Shown one piece after another: positions 42,057 to 50,945 of a stretch of 64,000 nucleotides of DNA; within the stretch, counting starts at the first letter, position 1, and each line of letters starts with the position of its first letter. Where the stretch lies: contig JAKJBR010000005.1 of NCBI GenBank assembly GCA_022706885.1, forward strand, positions 1 through 64,000, written 5' to 3'. The notes beneath the pieces are model-generated. The model was given only the letters and a program-made list of their open reading frames with translations, had not been told where the DNA came from and made no database searches. The position numbers and the translations under genes are program-made. Source of the DNA: DUPQ01 sp022706885. GTDB taxonomy: Bacteria; Bacillota; Clostridia; DUPQ01.

Positions 42057-42815
42057 TTAGAGACTTGGTTGTGTCATCATTCCGTCTTTATTTTGCCATA
42101 AATGCTTTATGGCAAGAGACTGCAGGCAATCCCTTTGCTTATGTGTCATGCTTTTAGGCAGGTATTTTAAGTTTATTCGGTCTTTATTGTAGAAGTGCAA
42201 ATAGAAGCACAATGCTGCAAGATACCTTCCATGCGGTATGGACAGATGAAACCCGTCACGGAAGAGTGATATACTTTCATAGTCAGGATTGAACAGGCAC
42301 TCCGTATATGAGTTATATATACAATCTCCGGTATTTATAACCGGTATATTAAACTGAGCGGAAATAATCTTTACCGTCCTGTTTATGCTGTCATACATTG
42401 TTTTTGTATTATTGTTGTAATCGGAGAAATATGAGTGTTGACACCCGTGAGCATACGGCCAGGTTTTATGTAACATTATTTTTGCATCCGGGACATTCTG
42501 TCTTATATATTTTATAAGTTCGGAAATGTAAGGAAAATAGCTGTTCAATATACCGCTAAGATGGCTGACCTGCTGTATTGTAATAACATTCCATTGCTCT
42601 TTTTTTAGGGCTTTTTCCAAAGTTGTCATACATAATTTCTTACCGTTTTTCTGATACTCATATGCTTTTTCGTTTGTTTTAATATTATCGCAATGCATTT
42701 TCAAGTCACATCCCGGTATAAAGAGATTCCTTACATAAATATCCGACAGCGCTATTCTTTCCATATATGCGGTAGCATCCTGCGAGAAACTGTTACCTAT
42801 TGTGAGTATCTTCAT
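42057..42815 (-). CDS. DUF4886-type SGNH-like protein
   Basis: The 252-residue protein starts KILTIGNSFSQDATAYMERI, the block-I signature of DUF4886 SGNH-like hydrolases (GNSFS replacing GDS). It has WNVITIQQVSHLSG and a C-terminal RDGFHLSIPHGRYLA with the conserved Asp-His. The family occurs in glycan-use contexts and is probably esterase-like. The start codon overlaps the end of the PQ-loop-like gene by 23 bases; GAAGG directly precedes the ATG. No signal peptide. Confidence 0.8.
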   Translation of the reverse strand: MKILTIGNSFSQDATAYMERIALSDIYVRNLFIPGCDLKMHCDNIKTNEKAYEYQKNGKKLCMTTLEKALKKEQWNVITIQQVSHLSGILNSYFPYISELIKYIRQNVPDAKIMLHKTWPYAHGCQHSYFSDYNNNTKTMYDSINRTVKIISAQFNIPVINTGDCIYNSYTECLFNPDYESISLFRDGFHLSIPHGRYLAALCFYLHFYNKDRINLKYLPKSMTHKQRDCLQSLAIKHLWQNKDGMMTQPSL

Positions 42816-43083
42816 CCTTCTTTTTATCTCTCTTCCTGTTATTAAAATATATAATGATATCCAAAGAAACCATAAGCGTATTTACTACATAAAACCAGAA
42901 CACCCAGTTAATTTTGTCGGAAATTATCTTACCCGCAATTGCACATAAGTAGCCAATAAGGATGAAGAATAAAAAGACAATACTTTTGCCTTTTGCCGTT
43001 TTGGATTTTAAAGATTTCGCTATATTTACCGGCCAGGAAATACCGAAACATATAATCATTGCTGCTTCTAAAATCTGTGCCAT
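42793..43083 (-). CDS. Small PQ-loop/SemiSWEET-like membrane protein
   Basis: The 96-residue protein has three predicted helices (about 5-20, 32-55, 60-80). The segment FGISWPVNIAKSLKSKTAKGKS resembles the PQ-loop motif of SemiSWEET transporters (given here as two halves, GISWPVNIAKSLKS and KTAKGKS). The C terminus is charged (NNRKRDKKKDEDTHNR). It sits one base from tsaC and overlaps the DUF4886 gene. Transport of small sugars is possible, but the match is weak. Confidence 0.65.
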   Translation of the reverse strand: MAQILEAAMIICFGISWPVNIAKSLKSKTAKGKSIVFLFFILIGYLCAIAGKIISDKINWVFWFYVVNTLMVSLDIIIYFNNRKRDKKKDEDTHNR

Positions 43084-43084
43084 A

Positions 43085-44101
43085 TCAGACCTCTATCACA
43101 TTCTGTGAAGCCGCCTTCAGCAGCCTGTTCATCACCGCTTCACCTATGTCTTTAGTGTCAAAATACTCGCAATAAATCCTTTTAATCCGCATCATGTCAA
43201 AAAGCCGCAAACATTCAAATATGTTGGATGCTATTTCCGAAGGATTATTAATACTTCCGGCACAAAGCTTATTGTGGGTATTATATCTGTCAAATGTTTC
43301 CTTACAACAAAGCACACCGTAATCATCACCTGATATTTTATTGACAGTTTCCAAAACTTTATGCGTCTCCCCTTTTACTATTATCATATCCGCCTTGGGA
43401 GCATAATGCTTATACTTCATTCCGGGTGATTTGGGAGTATCGGTATTTAGCGCATATGCCACCTCCAAATCCTTTATAACCAGTTTGAGGCTGTCATACG
43501 GAACCCCTCCCGGACGTAAGATAACCGGTCTGTCCGATGTCAAATCCAAAACGGTGGACTCCACACCTATTCTGCATTTGCCTCCGTTAATAATAGCGTC
43601 CACCTTTCCGGACATATCGGCCACTACATGCTCAAACATTGTAGGGCTGGGCTTACCGGAGATATTTGCACTGGGTGCCGCTATTGCGGTATCGGAATAT
43701 TCTATAAGTTTCAATGCTATTTCGTTATCGGGAACTCTTATAGCAACGGTGTCAAGATTAGCGGTAACGCTGTCAGGCACAATACTTCTTTTTTTTAATA
43801 CCACCGTCAAGGGGCCGGGCATATACAGTTTGGATAGTACGGTTAATGTTTTCGGAACTTCCTTAACATATTTGTCTAGTACCGAAATATCATGTATATG
43901 AAGAATAAGAGGATTATCGTTGGGTCGTCCTTTTGCAATGAATATCTTTTCCACGGCACTGCTGTTTAAGCCGTCGGCACCCAATCCGTAAACGGTTTCC
44001 GTGGGAAAAGCCACAGTACCGCCTTTTTTTATAACATCCGCACAATATTTCAGGCTGACCTCATCGGGAATATCCACCAGTTTTGTATTAATCTTGTTCA
44101 T
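43085..44101 (-). CDS. tsaC: L-threonylcarbamoyladenylate synthase (Sua5/YwlC type)
   Basis: The 338-residue enzyme makes threonylcarbamoyl-AMP for the universal t6A37 tRNA modification. It has the YrdC domain (FPTETVYGLGADG, KGRPNDNPLILHI, AIAAPSANISGKPSPT, GVESTVLDL) and, after SPGMKYKHYAPKADM, the extra Sua5 C-terminal domain of the longer form. It overlaps the prfA stop by 14 bases, so the two are coupled, as in many Firmicutes. Confidence 0.95.
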   Translation of the reverse strand: MNKINTKLVDIPDEVSLKYCADVIKKGGTVAFPTETVYGLGADGLNSSAVEKIFIAKGRPNDNPLILHIHDISVLDKYVKEVPKTLTVLSKLYMPGPLTVVLKKRSIVPDSVTANLDTVAIRVPDNEIALKLIEYSDTAIAAPSANISGKPSPTMFEHVVADMSGKVDAIINGGKCRIGVESTVLDLTSDRPVILRPGGVPYDSLKLVIKDLEVAYALNTDTPKSPGMKYKHYAPKADMIIVKGETHKVLETVNKISGDDYGVLCCKETFDRYNTHNKLCAGSINNPSEIASNIFECLRLFDMMRIKRIYCEYFDTKDIGEAVMNRLLKAASQNVIEV

Positions 44102-45167
44102 TTTGACTTAACAGCTTTCTTGCCTGATCCTCCGTTATCAGAGCATCCATCAATTCATCCAGATCTCCGTTCATAACCGCCTCTATTTTATATAATGTGA
44201 GTCCTATTCTGTGATCGGTTACCCTTCCCTGCGGGAAGTTATATGTCCTTATTCTTTCACTTCTGTCGCCGGTACCGACCTGACTCTTTCTGCTCTCGGC
44301 TATTTCTTTATCCTGGGTTTCCTGTGCAATCTCATACAACTTACTTCTCAGTATCTTAAAAGCTTTTTCTCTGTTCTTATGCTGACTTCGTTCGTCCTGA
44401 CAGGCCACTACAATACCGGTAGGAATATGGGTCAGTCTTATCGCCGAATCGGTTTTATTTACGTGCTGACCTCCCGCTCCTGACGATCTGTATGTATCTA
44501 TCTGAACATCATTCATGTTTATCTCCACATCCACTTCTTCCGCTTCCGGCAAAACCGCTACGGTAACGGTGGAGGTGTGTATTCTGCCCTGCGACTCGGT
44601 TTCGGGGACTCTTTGTACCCTGTGCACTCCGCTTTCATATTTGAACCTGCTGTATGCACCCTGTCCCGTTATGGAAAATACCACTTCCTTGATTCCTCCT
44701 ATACCTATCTCGTTAAGGTCTAATATCTCGGTCTTCCATTTTTTAGCTTCGGCATACATGGTATACATTCTTAACAAATCGGCAGCAAAAAGTGCGGCTT
44801 CATCTCCGCCGGCACCGCCTCGTATCTCTATTATTACGTTTTTTGTATCATTGGGATCGACGGGAAGCAACAGTATCTTAAGCTGCTGTTCCAAGGCAGG
44901 CTTCTTTTCTTCCAGTTGAGCCAGTTCCTCTTGCAGTAATTGCTTAAAATCGGCATCATCGGAGTTTTCTTTAAGCATAATATATATATCGTCAATTTCT
45001 TTTGTTGTTTGGACATACTCCCTGTAAACCTTAACTATTTCCGAAATCCCGTTAAGTTCCTTCATTAATGCCACATATTGCTCCTGATTGGAAATCACAA
45101 CCGGATCGGTCAGTTGTCTGCTTATATCTTCATATTTAATCTCTATTTCTTTTAATTTTCCCAGCAT
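44088..45167 (-). CDS. prfA: Peptide chain release factor 1
   Basis: The 359-residue class I release factor terminates translation at UAA and UAG. It has an N-terminal helical domain, the stop-recognition loop with PETESQGR, the peptidyl-transferase motif SSGAGGQHVNKTDSA and the end VTDHRIGLTLYKIEAVMNG. The start at 45167 follows AGAGG; the GTG two codons earlier overlaps that site. It lies upstream of tsaC and downstream of the mnaA cluster. Confidence 0.97.
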   Translation of the reverse strand: MLGKLKEIEIKYEDISRQLTDPVVISNQEQYVALMKELNGISEIVKVYREYVQTTKEIDDIYIMLKENSDDADFKQLLQEELAQLEEKKPALEQQLKILLLPVDPNDTKNVIIEIRGGAGGDEAALFAADLLRMYTMYAEAKKWKTEILDLNEIGIGGIKEVVFSITGQGAYSRFKYESGVHRVQRVPETESQGRIHTSTVTVAVLPEAEEVDVEINMNDVQIDTYRSSGAGGQHVNKTDSAIRLTHIPTGIVVACQDERSQHKNREKAFKILRSKLYEIAQETQDKEIAESRKSQVGTGDRSERIRTYNFPQGRVTDHRIGLTLYKIEAVMNGDLDELMDALITEDQARKLLSQNEQD

Positions 45168-45314
45168 TTCCACCTCTTAATATTCACTTATATTATACAT
45201 TAATTGCAATTAAATAAAAAAACATCATAAAAACAAAGCAACTCATAAATTATACATTAATATCCGTAAATCATTACGAACTGAAATGCAACAACACTGC
45301 ATCTTGTTGCTTAG

Positions 45315-46433
45315 CTACAAATTTTTAAAATACTCTTTTATTGCGTCCACTATTCTTCGGGAAGCCTTACCGTCACCGTACGGATTAACGGCATTGCTCA
45401 TCTTGTCGTACACCGATTTGTTTTCAAACAGCATTCTGCCGTCCCTTACTATATCTTCATACTCCACACCGGTCAGTTTTACCGTTCCCGCCTGTACCGC
45501 TTCGGGACGTTCGGTTTCTCTTCTCAGCACAAGTACGGGTACTCCCAATGAAGGTGCCTCTTCCTGCAATCCGCCCGAATCGGTCATAACGAAATATGCT
45601 CTTGCGATAAGGTTATGAAGATCGGTAAATATCAATGGCGGCAATAATGAAACATTATATATACCTTCCAGTATTCTGTTTGCCGTATTCTTTACTGCGG
45701 GATTGGGATGCACCGTGTATATGAAGTGGGCATCGTGATATTTTGATGCAAGCTTTTTTACGGCTTTACAGATATTCTCTAAATTAACTCCTATATTTTC
45801 CCTTCTGTGGGCTGTTATCGGTATTATTCTTTTGTTATTATAATCTATCCTGTTAAGTAACGGTTCTTTGAATGTATAGTCTTTTTTTACCGTTGTCTGC
45901 AAAGTATCTATAACCGTATTTCCGGTAATATATATTCTGTCTTTGCTTATATTCTCTTTGATAAGATTGTCCGCATTGTTTATAGTAGGGCAGAAATACA
46001 GTGAGGATATGGAATCCACCGTTCTTCTGACAAATTCCTCGGGATACGGCGAATATATGTCATCGGTTCTCAATCCCGCTTCCACATGTCCGATGGGTGT
46101 TTTTTTATAAAAAGCGGCAAGCGATGCGGAAAGACAGGTGTTGGTGTCTCCGTGAACCAATATCATATCCGGTTGCTCCTTTGCCAGAATATCGGACAAT
46201 TTCATCAGTATCGACGAGGTGACATGCTCCAGCGTTTGTCTTTCTCTCATTATATCCAGGTCATATTTCGGTGTTATTTTAAATATATCCAGTATCTCAT
46301 TGACCATTTCTCTATGCTGCCCCGACACGCATACTATATGATCTATTTCTTTCTCTTTGTCCAGAAGATTCACTAAAGGAGCCATTTTTATTGTGTCCGG
46401 TCTGGTACCGAATACCGACATTATTTTAATCAT
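45315..46433 (-). CDS. mnaA: UDP-N-acetylglucosamine 2-epimerase, non-hydrolysing
   Basis: The 372-residue enzyme interconverts UDP-GlcNAc and UDP-ManNAc for teichoic acid or other wall polymers. Motifs: MSVFGTRPDTIKMAPL, VHGDTNTCLSASLAA, GHVEAGLRTDD, PITAHRRENIG and the C-terminal TDSGGLQEEAPSLGVPVLVL with RRETERPE. GGAGG precedes the ATG inside the end of tagO, with an eight-base overlap. Confidence 0.96.
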   Translation of the reverse strand: MIKIMSVFGTRPDTIKMAPLVNLLDKEKEIDHIVCVSGQHREMVNEILDIFKITPKYDLDIMRERQTLEHVTSSILMKLSDILAKEQPDMILVHGDTNTCLSASLAAFYKKTPIGHVEAGLRTDDIYSPYPEEFVRRTVDSISSLYFCPTINNADNLIKENISKDRIYITGNTVIDTLQTTVKKDYTFKEPLLNRIDYNNKRIIPITAHRRENIGVNLENICKAVKKLASKYHDAHFIYTVHPNPAVKNTANRILEGIYNVSLLPPLIFTDLHNLIARAYFVMTDSGGLQEEAPSLGVPVLVLRRETERPEAVQAGTVKLTGVEYEDIVRDGRMLFENKSVYDKMSNAVNPYGDGKASRRIVDAIKEYFKNL

Positions 46434-47535
46434 CGCTTTGTTCCTCCTCCATGACTTCCGTATTGCCGTTTTTAGCGGCCTGCCTGAGTAACGGCTTGTA
46501 TAGGAAAAATACCGATAAACCCATCAGAATGATTATGATGGCGAAATATAACCAGAATCTGCTGTACTGCTGGCCGGAAAGTAAAAAAGCCGTTATTCCG
46601 AACACTATATCTATCAAATACAGAATTAGTACGGTTTTTCGCTGTGATAATCCCATTTTCATAAGTCTGTGATGTATGTGATCCCTGTCTCCTTCCGCAA
46701 TGGGTTTTTTCATGATTATTCTTCTAAAATATGCCAAGGATATATCCAATACCGGCAATCCCATGGCAACAAGAGGAATAAATACCGCTATGGCGGCATG
46801 AGCCTTCATTGTACCCTGAACGGATAAAACCGCAATACAAAAACCGGTAAAGGCCGCTCCCGTTTCTCCTAAATACAGTTTTGCCGGATTGAAATTGAAG
46901 GGTAAAAAGCCCGCAGCGGCACCGCTTAAGGCTATAAGGAGAATGGGAATATATTCACCTACCAACCCCGCATCCGGTCGCACAAAGGTAACAAAGAAAA
47001 GAGTGAGACTGCATATTACGGTGGTTCCCGCAGTAAGACCGTCCAGTCCGTCTATAATGTTGAAAGCGTTGGTGAGCATGAATATCCATGCAACGGTAGC
47101 TATAAAGGATATTATATCCGGCAGATGAACCAGGTTATTATTAGCCCCCAGATTAGTGAAATATGCAATCTTGGATCCCGATATGGCAACGGTAGCAACT
47201 GCCGCTGTAACCTGGAATACCACTTTTATAACAGGCTTTAAGTCATATATATCATCCAATATACCCATAACCGATATGATTACTATACCGACCGCCAAAC
47301 CTATTACCTCGTTAGTAACAATAAAATTGGGATTGAAAAGGTAATTCCCGAAAACTGAGAGGCCGAAAGAAATTATTATGGCAATACCGCCGAGAAGCGG
47401 TACCGGCTCGGTATGAACATCCCTGTTTCTTCTGGGATATTTTAATATTTTCTTAGCTTTGGCAAACTTTATCACTAAAGGACAGAAAACCAATGCAATA
47501 ATGAATGAAGCTAAGAAGGTGTATATATAACTCAA
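46426..47535 (-). CDS. tagO: Undecaprenyl-phosphate GlcNAc-1-phosphate transferase (TagO/WecA)
   Basis: The 369-residue polytopic membrane enzyme (about ten helices) begins wall-polymer synthesis by moving GlcNAc-1-phosphate to undecaprenyl phosphate. It has TEPVPLLGGIAI, the catalytic NAFNIIDGLDGLTAG, FNFNPAKLYLGETGAA and the HIHHRL cytosolic loop. The start is a TTG at 47535 with GGAGG five bases upstream. It is two bases from comEB and overlaps mnaA. Confidence 0.95.
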   Translation of the reverse strand: MSYIYTFLASFIIALVFCPLVIKFAKAKKILKYPRRNRDVHTEPVPLLGGIAIIISFGLSVFGNYLFNPNFIVTNEVIGLAVGIVIISVMGILDDIYDLKPVIKVVFQVTAAVATVAISGSKIAYFTNLGANNNLVHLPDIISFIATVAWIFMLTNAFNIIDGLDGLTAGTTVICSLTLFFVTFVRPDAGLVGEYIPILLIALSGAAAGFLPFNFNPAKLYLGETGAAFTGFCIAVLSVQGTMKAHAAIAVFIPLVAMGLPVLDISLAYFRRIIMKKPIAEGDRDHIHHRLMKMGLSQRKTVLILYLIDIVFGITAFLLSGQQYSRFWLYFAIIIILMGLSVFFLYKPLLRQAAKNGNTEVMEEEQSDD

Positions 47536-47536
47536 A

Positions 47537-47983
47537 TTAACCTCCGTACTTTACCAGCTCAATGCCTGCTTCCTCTAAAAGCTCCTTTGACAATGCATCG
47601 GGATAATCCCCTTCAAATACTATTCTCTTTATACCGGCGTTTATAAGCAGTTTTGCGCATATTACACACGGCTGTACGGAAACATATATTGTGGAGCCGT
47701 CTATGGATATTCCGGCCTTTGCAGCCTGTACAACGGCATTCTGCTCGGCATGTATAGCTCGGCACAGTTCATGCTTCTCTCCCGACGGAACATTCATTTT
47801 TTGTCTTAAACATCCCGTTTCTTCACAGTGTTTACATCCGACGGGTGCGCCGTTATACCCTGTAGCCAGTATCCTTTTGTCCTTAACAATAACGGCACCT
47901 ACCGCACGTCTCAAGCAGGTGGAACGGGTTTTGACAAGATGAACCACTTGCATGAAATATTCATCCCAAGAAGGTCTTTCCAT
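47537..47983 (-). CDS. comEB: dCMP deaminase (ComEB)
   Basis: The 148-residue zinc deaminase supplies dUMP for thymidylate synthesis. The metal sites are HAEQNAVVQAAKAG (His and Glu) and VQPCVICAKLLINAGI (two Cys), preceded by RAVGAVIVKDKRILATGYNG. Its ATG overlaps the upp stop by one base (TAATG), consistent with the usual upp-comEB-tagO-mnaA operon. Confidence 0.96.
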   Translation of the reverse strand: MERPSWDEYFMQVVHLVKTRSTCLRRAVGAVIVKDKRILATGYNGAPVGCKHCEETGCLRQKMNVPSGEKHELCRAIHAEQNAVVQAAKAGISIDGSTIYVSVQPCVICAKLLINAGIKRIVFEGDYPDALSKELLEEAGIELVKYGG

Positions 47984-49071
47984 TACTTCGTACCAAACAA
48001 TCTGTCTCCGGCATCACCTAATCCCGGTACGATGTAAGCATCATCATTCAAGGCCTTATCAACACATGCACAATATATGTTTACATCGGGATGGGTATCA
48101 TGGACTTTCTTTATGCCCTCAGGTGCTGCAATTATACTCATAAGCTTAATATTCTTGACTCCTCTTTGCTTTAAGAACCCTATAGCAGCCGAGGCAGATC
48201 CTCCCGTTGCAAGCATAGGATCAAGTAAGATAATCATCCTTTCATGAGCATCTTCCGGAAGTTTGCAGTAATACTCAACCGGTTGCAATGTCTCATGATC
48301 TCTGTATAACCCTATATGCCCTATCTTTGCGGTGGGAATCAAAGTCAACAGACCGTCAACCATACCCAATCCTGCTCTCAATATAGGAACAAATCCCACA
48401 CTTTTTCCCGAAAGTACCTTTACGGTAGTTTTTGCTATCGGTGTCTCTACCTCAACCTGCTCCAGCGGCAACTCTCGCGTAACCTCATATCCCATCAATG
48501 TGGATACTTCGGTTACAAGCTCTCTGAATTCCTTAGTATTTGTATTCTTATCCCTCATAATGGATATCTTATGTTGTATAAGAGGGTGATCGAATACGAA
48601 TGCCATGTCCATATAATTGGTTCCGGACATACTTCCTCCTTCTTCTATCCTGCGGATCAATCCGTTCCTTAATTCGTATTTTCCTTCAAGGTAAGTTTCG
48701 TTAAGCCATATGTCTATAATCTTATGCGCCATATCTTTCGGAGTAATTCTGCCTGCAAGCACCAGTATGTTGGCATTATTGTGGCGCTTTGCCATACTTG
48801 CCTGATATTCGTCCATACACAATGCCGCCCTTATACCCTTGAACTTGTTTGCCGCAATGCTCATACCTATTCCGGTTCCGCATATTAAAATGCCTCTTTC
48901 GCACTCGTTCTTCTGAACGGCTGATGCTACTAAAGAGGCATAAAACGGGAAATGACAGGAATCTTCGCTGTAAGATCCGAAATCCCGATACGGTATGTTC
49001 TTTTCCTCAAGATACAGGAGTATCTCGCTTTTCAGCTTAAAACCCGCATGATCACAACCTATGGCTAACAT
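47983..49071 (-). CDS. rpiB-upp: RpiB-Upp fusion: ribose-5-phosphate isomerase B and uracil phosphoribosyltransferase
   Basis: One 362-residue frame joins two enzymes. Residues 1-147 are RpiB (GCDHAGFKLK, CGTGIGMSIAANK, HNNANILVLAGR). Residues 148-362 are uracil phosphoribosyltransferase (VPILRAGLGMVDG, LLDPMLATGGSASAAI as the PRPP loop, ending GDAGDRLFGTK). The join encodes RIEEGGSMSG, and its DNA reads AGAAGGAGGAAGT before Met148 (ATG at 48630), a strong internal ribosome site. A separate 215-residue Upp could therefore also be made, matching normal Upp length. RpiB makes ribose 5-phosphate, the precursor of the PRPP that Upp uses, so the fusion is metabolically sensible. Confidence 0.93.
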   Translation of the reverse strand: MLAIGCDHAGFKLKSEILLYLEEKNIPYRDFGSYSEDSCHFPFYASLVASAVQKNECERGILICGTGIGMSIAANKFKGIRAALCMDEYQASMAKRHNNANILVLAGRITPKDMAHKIIDIWLNETYLEGKYELRNGLIRRIEEGGSMSGTNYMDMAFVFDHPLIQHKISIMRDKNTNTKEFRELVTEVSTLMGYEVTRELPLEQVEVETPIAKTTVKVLSGKSVGFVPILRAGLGMVDGLLTLIPTAKIGHIGLYRDHETLQPVEYYCKLPEDAHERMIILLDPMLATGGSASAAIGFLKQRGVKNIKLMSIIAAPEGIKKVHDTHPDVNIYCACVDKALNDDAYIVPGLGDAGDRLFGTK

Positions 49072-49194
49072 GGGATATCTCCTCTGTTTTTATTTAAAGG
49101 AATTCTATCACAAATAATAACATATATCCACACTAAATTAAATTTATCAAATTACCAAACTCCTGATAATATGGTCGTACGAACTTAGATTTGT

Positions 49195-49490
49195 TTATTT
49201 ATTGAATATATCGCTATGGGTACCATTTCTGACAAGTGATAAAACTAAAACATCCTCATTGATATGATACACAAGAAGCCAGTCCGGCTCCAAATGTAAC
49301 TCCCTATGCTGTTTCCAGTTACCGGATAAAGAATAATCATTATAGTCATCAATCAGTCTTTGTTGCTGATTGCCTTGAGCAATGAGATGACAACCTTTAT
49401 CAAAAGATTAATATCACAGCCTCTCTTTTTTGCCTGCTTGAAATCCTTTTTGAATCCGGATGTCCATTTCACCTTATATTTTTCGCTCAC
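49195..49490 (-). pseudogene. yafQ: YafQ-family toxin, frameshifted
   Basis: The gene starts with a GTG that overlaps the antitoxin stop (GTGA). It encodes MSEKYKVKWTSGFKKDFKQA and KKRGCDINLLIK, then shifts by one base around 49390 and continues as HLIAQGNQQQRLIDDYNDY, SLSGNWKQHRELHLEPDWLL and VYHINEDVL, ending RNGTHSDIFNK. Both halves match YafQ, an endoribonuclease toxin, including the C-terminal His of THSDIF. A single-base loss explains the break; without it the toxin would be about 96 residues. Confidence 0.85.
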
Positions 49491-49756
49491 TTATCCAACT
49501 CCTTGAAAGCATCTTCTACGGAATAAGCTTTCACTTTAGGAGCCCTTGCAATACGCTCCGCTTCAAGCATCGCTTCAATAGTCTCTCTGTTCGGGCCGTC
49601 AAGGTTTACATCAAACGGAAACCCGCCGACTCTGACTGCTTTTCTTAAGAAAACATTTATAGCTGTACCGAGATTCATTCCCAAAGCAGTAAACAATGCT
49701 TCACTTTGAGTACGAAGATCGGTATCTATCCTGCATGTATAATTTGTAGTTGCCAT
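49487..49756 (-). CDS. dinJ: DinJ/RelB antitoxin
   Basis: The 89-residue ribbon-helix-helix antitoxin starts MATTNYTCRIDTDLRTQSEA. It has the DinJ core ALFTALGMNLGTAINVFLRK and VGGFPFDV, and an acidic C terminus (KAYSVEDAFKELDK). GGAGG precedes ATG 49756, which decides the start. Its toxin partner immediately downstream is frameshifted, leaving the antitoxin intact. An inverted repeat in its promoter probably binds this protein. Confidence 0.9.
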   Translation of the reverse strand: MATTNYTCRIDTDLRTQSEALFTALGMNLGTAINVFLRKAVRVGGFPFDVNLDGPNRETIEAMLEAERIARAPKVKAYSVEDAFKELDK

Positions 49757-49817
49757 ATCAGTACCTCCGATTAAAATTACTGGACAAGAGTCATAAATAA
49801 CCAGTCTTATGCAGTAA

Positions 49818-49846
49818 ATATTACAACATTTGCACCTAATATGCAA
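49818..49846 (-). promoter_or_regulatory. dinJ promoter with TTGCA inverted repeat
   Basis: On the minus strand TTGCAT (49846-49841), 17 bases and TAATAT (49823-49818). The inverted repeat TTGCA-N7-TGCAA (49830-49846) covers the -35 box and half the spacer, a typical position for an autorepressing antitoxin. Confidence 0.6.
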
Positions 49847-49897
49847 TATATTTTACGCATTTCTCAAAAATCAACAATATTATTTAATAAACAGTTA

Positions 49898-50728
49898 TCA
49901 GCTTATTAATATATATTCATCCTCTCCGAAAGAAACTATATCCCCTCTTTTAACTTTAACAAAACTTTCCGGCTTAATCCTATCACCGTTTAAGTAAGTG
50001 CCGTATTTGCTGCCAAGATCCCGTACATATACGGTATCATGGGAATATCTCATACGGGCATGTCTTAAGGAAGCAAGTTTGCCCGGAAGTCGGTAATCAC
50101 AAATCAACTTGAGTCTTCCCACCGTTATGTCTTTATCGGCAATTATTATGCAGTCGTCGGTATCTACTATGTTTTTAAATACGGCTTTTTTAGGTTCTTC
50201 ACAAACTTTCTCCTGCACATCAATATTTCCGTCATAGGACGCCTTTATTATCCCGTTTATATCAAAATGCTCAGAAGATAAAGCTTCTTTAATACTTCTC
50301 TCGGTATAATTACCTTCGGTTATTTCGCTGACAAGCTGTTTAAGACCGTTATTTAAGTCGTACTTATTGAAAGGATCCAATATGTATTTGAATGTTTCAT
50401 CCTTGAATACATATATATAACGTGTATCCGGAACTACATATTCGGCATCTATGAGATAGGAGCCTGTTATCCGCATCATATCCTTTATACTGTATAAAAG
50501 CTTTTTTAAAAGAGCGGGAGAATATCCCTTCTTTTTAAGATATACCGATAAACTTGTTCCGTTAAGCGTGTCGAATATCAGTTCATCACCTTTATTGTAT
50601 TTCAAAGGCAGTAAGCAATCAATAAAGCAATGTTGCAGCATCTGTATCATATGGTCGGGACACAATATTTTGTCACCGCTGACAAGCAACATCCTGTCTT
50701 GGTTGCTCTGTATTATCTCGCTTATCAT
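49898..50728 (-). CDS. FHA-domain protein with DUF6382-like N terminus
   Basis: The 276-residue cytosolic protein ends in a forkhead-associated domain (about 195-276; ITVGRLKLICDYRLPGKLAS, RHARMRYSHDTVYVRDLGSK and YGTYLNG), which binds phosphothreonine. The N-terminal 190 residues (LLPLKYNKGDELIFD, GYSPALLKKLLYSI) resemble the DUF6382 domain found with pilus genes in Clostridia. It is the last gene of the Tad operon, one base after the pilin gene, and may connect pilus assembly to a Ser/Thr kinase. No kinase gene is in the window. Confidence 0.8.
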   Translation of the reverse strand: MISEIIQSNQDRMLLVSGDKILCPDHMIQMLQHCFIDCLLPLKYNKGDELIFDTLNGTSLSVYLKKKGYSPALLKKLLYSIKDMMRITGSYLIDAEYVVPDTRYIYVFKDETFKYILDPFNKYDLNNGLKQLVSEITEGNYTERSIKEALSSEHFDINGIIKASYDGNIDVQEKVCEEPKKAVFKNIVDTDDCIIIADKDITVGRLKLICDYRLPGKLASLRHARMRYSHDTVYVRDLGSKYGTYLNGDRIKPESFVKVKRGDIVSFGEDEYILIS

Positions 50729-50729
50729 G

Positions 50730-50903
50730 TCATTTAACCCTTAACTTTTCCAAAATACCCTGATTATTCAATGTACCGTCAATTATCCCCTGCACAAAGT
50801 TTGTTATGGCTTCCCGGAAGATTAACGCTATACCTACCAGAACGGCAAGTATTATTATCACTTCCACCGTACCCATTCCTTTTTTTCCGTTTTCTATTCT
50901 CAT
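50730..50903 (-). CDS. flp: Flp-type pilin
   Basis: The 57-residue type IVb pilin precursor has a basic leader MRIENGKKG, a predicted peptidase cleavage after Gly9, mature start MGTVEV with Glu at +5, then the hydrophobic helix IIILAVLVGIALIF and a short polar end. AAGGAGG precedes ATG 50903; the GTG five codons earlier overlaps it. The prepilin peptidase is not encoded in this window. Confidence 0.85.
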   Translation of the reverse strand: MRIENGKKGMGTVEVIIILAVLVGIALIFREAITNFVQGIIDGTLNNQGILEKLRVK

Positions 50904-50945
50904 ATTATCCTCCTTCACCTATATGGTAGTGATTTTATGGTTATC

